From contig JAMORN010000337.1 in the NCBI GenBank assembly GCA_027063545.1, forward strand, positions 1-14,067: DNA of 14,067 bases, in the 5' to 3' direction. The translations under genes were made by a program, and so were the position numbers. This document shows, in pieces, positions 7,879 through 14,067 of this stretch (its first letter is position 1; the number at the start of each line of letters is the position of its first letter). Under the pieces are notes generated by a model. The model was not told where the DNA came from, searched no databases, and was given only the letters and a program-made list of their open reading frames with translations. The DNA comes from a bacterium (lineage in GTDB: Bacteria; JAMORN01).

Positions 7879-9978
7879 TCAACTATACTTTTTTCTAATT
7901 ATATATGCAGCCTTCATCATATTTTCTAATGAAGGTTTAACCTCTTCCCATTTTCTTGTTTTTAATCCACAATCAGGATTTATCCAGAAGTTTTCCTTTG
8001 GAATAATTCTCAAAGCCCTTTCAACTATCTCTATTATATCTTCAACCTTTGGAGTCTTTGGCGAGTGAATATCATAAACCCCAAGGCCTATTTGTCTTTT
8101 ATAATTATACTTTTCAAAAGCCTCTATTAATTCACCTTTTGATTTTGTTGTTTCAATAGATATAACATCAGCATCTAAAGCATCAATTTTATCAATTATA
8201 TCACCAAACTCAGAATAACACATATGAGTATGAATTTGGATTTCTTTTGGAGCATATGAAGCTAGTTTAAATGCCTTAATAGCCCAATTAAAATACCTAT
8301 CCCAATCTCTTTTTTTAATAGGTGTCATTTCTCTAAAAGCAGGTTCATCTATCTGGATTATTTTTATTCCATTTCTAATATAATCTTGAACCTCTTCTTG
8401 AAGAGCAGAGGCAATTTCATAAGCAATCTTTTCAATAGGATATTCTGGATTAACATAACTCCATGCTATTATTGTAATAGGTCCTGTTAGCATTCCTTTT
8501 ACTGGTTTTTTAGTTAAACTTTGGGCATAAACTATTTCATTAATAGTCATAGGTTCAATTCTCTTGATATTTCCTATTATAATAGGAGGTCTATAAACTC
8601 TACTTCCATAGGAAATAACCCAGCCTTTTTTTGTTGTTAAAATTCCATCTAATTTTTCTGCGAAAAATTCAACCATATCAGTTCTTTCAAACTCACCATG
8701 AACTAAAACATCAAGTCCTAATTCTTCTTGAAAACGAATAGTTTTTTCTATTTCCTTTTTAATAAACTTATCGTACTCTTCTTTTGATATCTCACCTTTT
8801 CTATATTTTAACCTCATACTTCTAACTTCAGGAGTCTGAGGGAAACTTCCAATAGTTGTTGTTGGAAATAAAGGTAGATTTAAATAACTTTGTGCTTTTA
8901 ATCTTTCCTCATAAGATTCTCTTGTTTTTTCTGGTATTTCAAAGGTTTCTTTTTCTAAAGAAAAATTAGAAGGATTTATTTCTAAATTTTTTAAAAAATT
9001 TAATTCTTCAAGTTTTTCAATTGCAAATCTTAGATTATTTTTTATATACTCATTTTTTTCAACCTTTGTTGTTATTGGGAGTAAAAAAAGCCCGCCAGCA
9101 GATGAGATTATTATTTCATTATTTACTTTATTTTTGATTTCATATAAAACTTTGTTAATAAATTCGCCATTTTTTGGGAAAACACTTCTTGAGTCAATTA
9201 CTCCAGCAATAATTTTTGATTTAGGATTAATTGAAGATATTATATCTAAATTTTTTATTCCCCTTATAAAATCAAATCCCCAAGCATTAACCTCTATATT
9301 TTCTATTAATTCTGGATGATCTATACTCTCATAATATGTTATTAAATTAATTCTATCCCAATAATTTTCCAACTTTTTGTAAGTATTTAAAATTTTATTC
9401 ATCTCATCTTTAGAATATTCTAAAACAAAAGCAGGTTCTTCTATGTGAAATATTGTATTTTTATATTTCTCAAAAAGTTGAGAATATGCCTTTATTAGCT
9501 TATCTAAAATTATCTCTTCATTTCCATTTATTTTTGAGAGTTTTAGAAGGGTGTAAGGACCTATTATATAAAGAATTTTTGGATCTTTTATACCAAAAAA
9601 TTCATATTTATCCCAAGAGAATTTTATATCATCTTCCTGAGATATCTCAATTTTTATGTAATGATAATTAGTATTAAAAAATTTTTTCATAGGAAGCGCA
9701 TTTTCACCTCTTGCTAAATTATAATAGTTCTCAATAGAAAAGTCTCTATAGATATTAAACATAAATCCTAGATCAAGTATAGAATCATATAAGGTTATTT
9801 CTCCCTCTGGATAGAGATCAACATAGTTTTGATAAATAGAGAGTCTTTCACTTTCAATTTTTTTTAGATTATCAATTAATTGTTTTTCATTAATTTTTTT
9901 GTCCCAAAAAGCCTCCAGTGTTTTTTTGTACTCTCTTTCTTTTCCAAGCCTTGGGAACCCGTATGCATAAACTAACAT
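7879..9978 (-). CDS. metE: Cobalamin-independent methionine synthase
   Basis: MetE transfers the methyl group of 5-methyltetrahydropteroyl-tri-L-glutamate to homocysteine, the last step of methionine synthesis, in the cytoplasm and without B12. The N-terminal barrel starts with YAYGFPRLGKEREYKKTLEAFW. The C-terminal catalytic barrel starts near TTTIGSFPQTPEVR and holds GEFERTDMVEFFAEKLDG, RPPIIIG, KGMLTGPITI and IQIDEPAFREM. The zinc ligands are all present: H585 and C587 in HTHMC, E609 in ISIETTKSKGE and C670 in INPDCGLKTR. Their spacing equals that of E. coli H641/C643/E665/C726. At 699 residues it is shorter than the E. coli enzyme (about 753), with the shortening spread over the N-terminal half and linkers. 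Start ATG 9976-9978 has a strong AAGGAGGT at 9986-9993. It is a single-gene transcript closed by the hairpin at 7813-7863 and preceded by a cobalamin riboswitch. Confidence 0.97.
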   Translation of the reverse strand: MLVYAYGFPRLGKEREYKKTLEAFWDKKINEKQLIDNLKKIESERLSIYQNYVDLYPEGEITLYDSILDLGFMFNIYRDFSIENYYNLARGENALPMKKFFNTNYHYIKIEISQEDDIKFSWDKYEFFGIKDPKILYIIGPYTLLKLSKINGNEEIILDKLIKAYSQLFEKYKNTIFHIEEPAFVLEYSKDEMNKILNTYKKLENYWDRINLITYYESIDHPELIENIEVNAWGFDFIRGIKNLDIISSINPKSKIIAGVIDSRSVFPKNGEFINKVLYEIKNKVNNEIIISSAGGLFLLPITTKVEKNEYIKNNLRFAIEKLEELNFLKNLEINPSNFSLEKETFEIPEKTRESYEERLKAQSYLNLPLFPTTTIGSFPQTPEVRSMRLKYRKGEISKEEYDKFIKKEIEKTIRFQEELGLDVLVHGEFERTDMVEFFAEKLDGILTTKKGWVISYGSRVYRPPIIIGNIKRIEPMTINEIVYAQSLTKKPVKGMLTGPITIIAWSYVNPEYPIEKIAYEIASALQEEVQDYIRNGIKIIQIDEPAFREMTPIKKRDWDRYFNWAIKAFKLASYAPKEIQIHTHMCYSEFGDIIDKIDALDADVISIETTKSKGELIEAFEKYNYKRQIGLGVYDIHSPKTPKVEDIIEIVERALRIIPKENFWINPDCGLKTRKWEEVKPSLENMMKAAYIIRKKYS

Positions 9979-10098
9979 AAATAATACCTCCTTTTTGGTT
10001 TGTTTTTTTTAAATTTTAACCTGCAAGGTCCCAAGGCTTAAGGTAATAAGGCGACAACCCTAGCCGCCCTATTCCTTAAGCCCGAGGAATAGGGGTTA
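9979..10098 (-). promoter_or_regulatory. Riboswitch expression platform with two mutually exclusive hairpins
   Basis: Between aptamer and metE the minus-strand RNA can form two exclusive structures. The aptamer-proximal one pairs 10086-10094 with 10067-10075 (GGAATAGGG/CCCTATTCC, nine perfect pairs). The distal one pairs 10065-10080 with 10037-10053, sixteen pairs with one bulge and one G-U around an 11-base loop. They share bases 10067-10075, so only one can form. No U tract follows the distal hairpin, so it is not a standard terminator. The metE Shine-Dalgarno lies at 9986-9993, about 43 bases beyond it and not obviously paired. Confidence 0.6.
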
Positions 10099-10294
10099 AC
10101 TCTTCGGGCAGGTCTCCTGGCTTAGGGGCTACCTACTCGGCCGCCTTCCCACCTCAAAATTTTAGATTTTTGAGGCAGTGGCATTATTGGCCTTTCGTTC
10201 CCCAACACAGTTCCGGGTCGAGCGCCGGATTCTCACCGGACTTCCCTTTTAAGGCTCACCCCTCTTTTTTAGGGGATATTGCCACCCGAAGAGT
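10099..10294 (-). ncRNA. Cobalamin riboswitch aptamer
   Basis: On the minus strand the B12 box reads AAGCCAGGAGACCTGCC (10107-10123). The other conserved blocks are present: GCCACTG (10176-10182) followed by a strong hairpin of CCTCAAAAA/TTTTGAGG type (10152-10175), and GGGAAGTCCGGTGAGAATCC further 5' (near 10227-10246). The closing P1 helix is clear: ACTCTTCGGG (10285-10294) pairs perfectly with CCCGAAGAGT (10099-10108). The RNA binds an adenosyl- or methylcobalamin-type ligand. With metE directly downstream, it lowers synthesis of the B12-independent enzyme when B12 is plentiful. The G+C content is far above the surroundings, as expected for a structured RNA. Confidence 0.97.
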
Positions 10295-10457
10295 GCTTCT
10301 TATTTTTTTTAAAGATAATAAAAATAATTTTTTTAATATAAAAAATGGTAAAAACTTACATTTTTTTCTTGTTTTATTTGATAATTTAAAATTATTTTAA
10401 ATTTTAACTTAATAAATTTAATCTAAAAATATTAAAATATTAAAAGGAGGTTTTATT
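10295..10457. other. Divergent AT-rich intergenic promoter region
   Basis: This stretch lies between the riboswitch (leftward) and the first lipoprotein gene (rightward), and both transcripts must start within it. On the minus strand TTTACCATT (10344-10352) may be part of the -35 region of the riboswitch transcript, with only weak -10 candidates. On the plus strand no convincing hexamer pair stands out from the A/T runs. A clear AAGGAGG (10444-10450) precedes the ATG at 10458. No gene, repeat or RNA is seen here. Confidence 0.4.
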
Positions 10458-11507
10458 ATGAAGAGAATTCCAGCATTTTTCCTACTAATATTTTTATTAT
10501 TGGGATTTTCATTATTTTCATGTAGTGAGGATAATATTGATAATAATTTAAATGTATCTGATACTATCCAAAATACATCTGATGATTCTGCAATTTGTTC
10601 TCAAGATATAATAAATTCAAATTTTAAAGAGGTTTTAACAGCCCAATGTTTTAAAGACTTATTTAAAAAAGATAGTAATCTTACTTTAATTAAAGCAATA
10701 GATAATGAAGTGATATATAAATTATTTAATACATTACCAACGGATTACATAGATAGTGTAAAAAATTTTTTAGAAGAAAGAGGAGCAAGGTTTATAAGTG
10801 GAGTAGGGAAAATTTATCTAGATACTAATGTGGTAACCCAATTATTCAAAATAAATGATGTTTTTAAATATAACAGTAATACAGGTGAAAATGAACTTAC
10901 TACCTCTTATTACATAAAAGTAATATATAATAATATGGATTCTTTAATTAGTCTATATTTATTAGCAAGAGACTTGTCAGATACTAGTGATAATGATAGC
11001 TCTTTGATAGATAATGGGGAAGAAGAAGGCGATACAACCCAACTTGAAGATAGTACTTCAATTTCTAATGATAGTTTAATTTTTACCCCTTTATATGACA
11101 GTGTAAAAGCTTTGGAAGATAGTATTTGGAATTTTTTAAATATATATATAGATGATACAATACAAATTTTAGATCTTTATGAAGAATATACTGATACCGG
11201 ATTTTTATATAGTGTTCCATTTAGTTCATCACCTCTTGATACAAATGATGTAGATATAATTATATTTGATTTACAGGAATATTATGAAGATTTTGGTTTT
11301 GTATTAGATACTATTTATGATCCATCTTTAGAGCAAGATGGTCTTAGTACTTTAATGATATTATATAGAATATTCTACAATGAAGATAGTACAATTACTA
11401 AAGATAGGATAACAATATATATATTTAATGAAATAGACGGAGAATATCCAGAATTTTTTTTATCTGTAGAGTATGAAGTTTTTTATAATTATACTTTAGA
11501 AAAATAA
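10458..11507 (+). CDS. Unrecognised lipoprotein, two diverged repeats
   Basis: I do not recognise this 349-residue protein by family. It starts with a lipoprotein signal, MKRIPAFFLLIFLLLGFSLF, and lipobox LFSC with Cys22; SED follows, so it is probably lipidated and sent to the outer membrane. The mature protein is acidic and rich in Asp, Ser, Thr and Tyr. Residues about 51-173 form one domain ending YYIKVIYNNMDSLISLYLLA RDLS. An acidic low-complexity linker (172-208, with GEEEGDTTQLEDSTSISNDS) joins it to a second, similar domain (about 209-349). The end of the first domain resembles the first repeat end of the next gene (VYLRVDYYYKDNTITFRLYG, then SDLS), so the two proteins look like paralogs. 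The Shine-Dalgarno is AAGGAGG at 10444-10450. It is followed by a terminator. Function is unknown; position next to a glycosidase gene hints at a surface role in glycan use. Confidence 0.85.
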   Translation: MKRIPAFFLLIFLLLGFSLFSCSEDNIDNNLNVSDTIQNTSDDSAICSQDIINSNFKEVLTAQCFKDLFKKDSNLTLIKAIDNEVIYKLFNTLPTDYIDSVKNFLEERGARFISGVGKIYLDTNVVTQLFKINDVFKYNSNTGENELTTSYYIKVIYNNMDSLISLYLLARDLSDTSDNDSSLIDNGEEEGDTTQLEDSTSISNDSLIFTPLYDSVKALEDSIWNFLNIYIDDTIQILDLYEEYTDTGFLYSVPFSSSPLDTNDVDIIIFDLQEYYEDFGFVLDTIYDPSLEQDGLSTLMILYRIFYNEDSTITKDRITIYIFNEIDGEYPEFFLSVEYEVFYNYTLEK

Positions 11508-11524
11508 TTTCCCATTTCATTTCA

Positions 11525-11554
11525 CTTTCCCTTTTTAAAGGGGGAAGATTTTTT
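11525..11554 (+). terminator. Intrinsic terminator after the first lipoprotein gene
   Basis: CTTTCCCTTT and AAGGGGGAAG pair (with G-U) around a very short TTA-type loop at 11525-11547, followed by T6 at 11549-11554. It lies 17 bases after the stop and would separate the two lipoprotein genes into different transcripts. Confidence 0.65.
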
Positions 11555-11578
11555 ATATTTTTATTATTATGATATAAG

Positions 11579-11584
11579 TATAAT
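11579..11584 (+). promoter_or_regulatory. Candidate -10 box of the second lipoprotein gene
   Basis: A perfect TATAAT lies 32 bases before the ATG at 11617 and just after the terminator at 11525-11554. The expected -35 position holds only T-rich sequence (TATTTT), so the call rests on the -10 box and its placement. Confidence 0.4.
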
Positions 11585-11616
11585 AGAATAAAAATAGAGA
11601 TAAAAAGGAGGAAAAA

Positions 11617-12867
11617 ATGAAAAAGTATTATTTAAAAATCTTATTATTATTTAGTATAACTTTTTTTACTTTTTTTGGTTGTTCTGGAGATGATAGTGTT
11701 TCTAGTAATGTAGAAAATACAACAACTACAAAAATAAAACCAGAAAATATTTTAGAAGTAATAAATAATAAATTAAGAGATAGTATATTATCAAACCAAG
11801 TTTATACAGCATATTTTTTTAAAGATGAAACTATGGAAATAGATACTTTACTAAAGGTTGTTATGGAAAATAGTTCAACAGGAGAGAATCCAAATACTAT
11901 TTTAACAGAGAAAATAGAAGAAGAAATAGATAATTATATAGTAGAAGTAATGGGATTAGAATATATTGATGGTGAATATACCTCTGATGTTTCTACAGGT
12001 GAAGTTTATGAATATGATATATATAAATTCACAGATATAGAAGTGTATTTAAGAGTTGATTACTATTATAAAGACAATACTATAACTTTTAGATTATATG
12101 GTTCTGATTTATCTTCTAGCTATAAAGATATTGATAATACTTCTCAAGTTGAAGATTCAATATCAAATAGTAATGACTTAGATAAATTAGTAGCAGATGT
12201 ATATACATCAAATTTTGATACTACAACTTATATCATTGAGAATGATACAATAAAAAATTTAAAAATTATAGAATATGTATATACTTTCAATGAAGATTAT
12301 GTAATAGATACAAAAGAAAAAAGTGAAGAATTTAAAGAAAAATTAGAAGACTATTTTTATAATTTTATAGGTGACTATTCAGAATATAATGAGGATAGAG
12401 ATGAGGAAATTTTATATCAAGTCTTTTTATATCCTCCTGATAATGATACTCTTTTAATAGGTTATTATTCTGATATGTTAGTTTTTATTTTTTACGATCA
12501 TAATACAAGTTCAGAAAATTCTTTTAATAAAGATATATTTTCTCCTACAAATTTTTCAAATTATATATTAGATTATTTATTACCTTTAACATTAGGAGAA
12601 GAAAATTATAATATTCAAAAGTCTTTAGATACAGTAATTGTTGTTTCTTATACTGGAGACAAGAGCTTTAATATTATAGAAACTAATATAAATGATATTC
12701 TATCTAACTCTATGGTATATTTATATGATTATGATGGATATGAGGGATATACTTATAATTATAGATTTAAAAATTATGAAAAATTGTTTTTAGATGTTAT
12801 CTATGATGAAGGAAATAATATTATAAAGTTTGAAATGTATGGAGAAGATTTAGATACTATTTTATAG
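11617..12867 (+). CDS. Unrecognised lipoprotein, three diverged repeats
   Basis: This 416-residue protein is not assignable to a named family. The lipoprotein signal MKKYYLKILLLFSITFFTFF is followed by the lipobox FFGC with Cys22 and SGDD. The mature part looks like three copies of one domain of about 105-125 residues. Copy 1 spans about 42-167 and ends DNTITFRLYGSDLSS. Copy 2 spans 187-298 and ends SDMLVFIFYDHNTSS. Copy 3 spans 309-413 and ends NNIIKFEMYGEDLD. Each copy ends in a Tyr-rich strand pair (YLRVDYYYKDN..., LFLDVIYDEGN...). It is acidic, rich in Asp, Tyr and Thr, and has no Cys beyond the lipobox. Shine-Dalgarno AAGGAGG is at 11605-11611. The glycosidase gene follows after 36 bases with no terminator between, so they are probably co-transcribed. 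A surface glycan-binding or structural role is a guess from context only. Confidence 0.85.
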   Translation: MKKYYLKILLLFSITFFTFFGCSGDDSVSSNVENTTTTKIKPENILEVINNKLRDSILSNQVYTAYFFKDETMEIDTLLKVVMENSSTGENPNTILTEKIEEEIDNYIVEVMGLEYIDGEYTSDVSTGEVYEYDIYKFTDIEVYLRVDYYYKDNTITFRLYGSDLSSSYKDIDNTSQVEDSISNSNDLDKLVADVYTSNFDTTTYIIENDTIKNLKIIEYVYTFNEDYVIDTKEKSEEFKEKLEDYFYNFIGDYSEYNEDRDEEILYQVFLYPPDNDTLLIGYYSDMLVFIFYDHNTSSENSFNKDIFSPTNFSNYILDYLLPLTLGEENYNIQKSLDTVIVVSYTGDKSFNIIETNINDILSNSMVYLYDYDGYEGYTYNYRFKNYEKLFLDVIYDEGNNIIKFEMYGEDLDTIL

Positions 12868-12903
12868 GAGTATTTAAAATTTAAATAAAAGAAGAAGTAA
12901 AAA

Positions 12904-14067
12904 ATGAAAAGAAAAAGTTTTTTATTTTTTTTAATTTATAGTGCTTTTCTTATAGAATATGTCTATGGAACAGGATTTTTTATGGAAAATTGGGTACAAA
13001 AAAATTATTCTCCTCCTTCTGTTACTAATCCATTAGAGAATATACCTATTACTTATGATATCACTGTTTCTGTTAATGGAACAGATACTATAAATAAAGT
13101 ATTAGAAACAATTTTTGGGAATAATTTGCCTGCTTGGAGAAAAAATTTAAAAACATCTAAAGAAGCAGAAAGACATTTGAAAAATATAAAAATTACTACA
13201 TTAAGAATACCTGGAGGTAACTGGACTAATAATTGGTTATGGGATGGTCAGATCCACTGGACGTTAAAAGATAATTATAAATCTAATATTAAAAGTGAAC
13301 CTACAACAACATGGACATTACAGACAGATGACTTATTAGATTTAGTATCAAAGTATAATTCTGAACCACAGATATGTGTTAATTATTCCCTTGCAAGATA
13401 TATAGATGAACCAAATCCTGTAGAAAAAGCAGCTTCCTATGCAGCAGGTTGGGTAAGATATATAAAATCTTTAGGAATAAAAGCAAGATATTGGGAAGTG
13501 GGTAATGAAAATTATGGAAGTTGGCAAGAAGGTTATATAGTAGATGGAGATACAATTACTGGAGCAGAGTATGCTCAGGATTTTAGAATTTTTGCAGATT
13601 CAATGAAAGCTGCTGATCCTAAAATTAAAGTTGGAGCTGTTCTTTATCCTACAAGTACAAATTTATGGACTAATGATTGGAGTATCCAGGTATTAAAAAA
13701 TGCTTCTGATAAAATAGACTATGTTATAATTCATGAATATTTTACATGGGCGCCTAATTTGAATACAATAACACCCGAAGAAGTATTAAGTGCTAAATAT
13801 TTAATAAAAGCAGATATAGATTCTGTAAACGCTATGCTACAAGCGATATTAGGTAAGACAATAGAAGATATTCCTGTGGCTATGACAGAATATAACATGA
13901 GAGCAGGAAAATCGAATACTACAGGTGTAGCAACTCTATTTATATCTGAAGCATTAGGAGAGTTTATAAAAAATAAATATGGACTTGTGAATTTATGGGA
14001 TATAGAAAATAGTAGTGGTTTTGATGATCATGGAATTTTAACTTATGAAGAGGCGCCTACACCAGAT
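12904..14067 (+). CDS. Secreted clan GH-A glycosidase, GH51/arabinofuranosidase-like (3' end missing)
   Basis: The gene runs off the right edge; 388 codons are visible with no stop. A signal peptide (MKRKSFLFFLIYSAFLIEYVYG, cut near residue 22) sends it out of the cytoplasm. The fold signature is a TIM-barrel glycosidase of clan GH-A. It shows LRIPGGNWTNNWLWDG (barrel strand with the substrate-binding region), then YWEVGNENYGSWQ with E202 as the likely acid/base in the Asn-Glu pair, and VAMTEYNM with E329 as the likely nucleophile. The 127-residue spacing is near that of GH51 alpha-L-arabinofuranosidases. PQICVNYSLA and the EVGNENYGSWQ form also resemble GH51. GH39 or GH44 remain possible. 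A T9SS tail may lie beyond the edge. Start ATG 12904-12906 has a weak GAAGAAG at 12891-12897. It follows the second lipoprotein gene by 36 bases, probably in one operon. Confidence 0.85.
   Translation, partial: MKRKSFLFFLIYSAFLIEYVYGTGFFMENWVQKNYSPPSVTNPLENIPITYDITVSVNGTDTINKVLETIFGNNLPAWRKNLKTSKEAERHLKNIKITTLRIPGGNWTNNWLWDGQIHWTLKDNYKSNIKSEPTTTWTLQTDDLLDLVSKYNSEPQICVNYSLARYIDEPNPVEKAASYAAGWVRYIKSLGIKARYWEVGNENYGSWQEGYIVDGDTITGAEYAQDFRIFADSMKAADPKIKVGAVLYPTSTNLWTNDWSIQVLKNASDKIDYVIIHEYFTWAPNLNTITPEEVLSAKYLIKADIDSVNAMLQAILGKTIEDIPVAMTEYNMRAGKSNTTGVATLFISEALGEFIKNKYGLVNLWDIENSSGFDDHGILTYEEAPTPD

Noticed and set aside
10170-10400. Plus-strand open frame of 76 codons
   Set aside because: It runs across the cobalamin aptamer on the opposite strand; its composition is that of structured RNA and its tail of A/T runs.
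1-14067. CRISPR arrays, tRNA or rRNA genes, insertion sequences
   Set aside because: No regularly spaced repeats, no cloverleaf with its conserved loops, no rRNA-like stretch and no transposase motif or terminal inverted repeat pair was seen.

Overview
The window is very AT-rich (about 30% G+C or less by eye) and bacterial, with Shine-Dalgarno motifs of the AAGGAGG type in front of most genes. Two secreted proteins end in a type IX secretion (T9SS) type A sorting domain with the PNPFNP form of the motif, and there are two lipoproteins and an outer-membrane barrel remnant. This points to a diderm of the FCB group or a nearby lineage (Ignavibacteria, Fibrobacterota, Cloacimonadota-like). The exact phylum cannot be fixed from the sequence.

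Layout. Bases 2-1480 (+) hold the 3' part of an FAD-dependent dehydrogenase of the COG2509 type, running in from the left edge. It converges on an EamA/DMT transporter (1487-2323, -). Next comes a broken outer-membrane beta-barrel gene (2386-3030, +) with two single-base frame changes, one of them at a G8 tract. A terminator-like hairpin (3036-3056) separates it from a convergent broken gene (3058-4127, -), a decayed paralog of the T9SS cargo gene lying further upstream on the minus strand. The minus-strand cluster reads 5864-7714, then 4152-5849, then the remnant 3058-4127. The two intact members are beta-helix proteins with signal peptides and T9SS tails. A strong hairpin terminator (7813-7863) separates the cluster from metE (7879-9978, -), which lies behind a cobalamin riboswitch (10099-10294) with two mutually exclusive downstream hairpins.

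On the plus strand from 10458 there are two lipoprotein genes of one unrecognised family, built from about two and three copies of a diverged repeat of 100-125 residues. A clan GH-A glycosidase gene, GH51/arabinofuranosidase-like, follows and is cut by the right edge.

How it fits together. The beta-helix proteins and the glycosidase suggest extracellular breakdown of plant-type polysaccharide (pectin or arabinan side chains). The lipoproteins could act at the cell surface in the same process, but that rests only on gene order. metE under B12 control implies that the cell makes or imports cobalamin and probably has a B12-dependent alternative such as MetH elsewhere. The segment 2386-4127 is locally decayed: at least five frame changes in two adjacent genes, and none seen elsewhere in the window.
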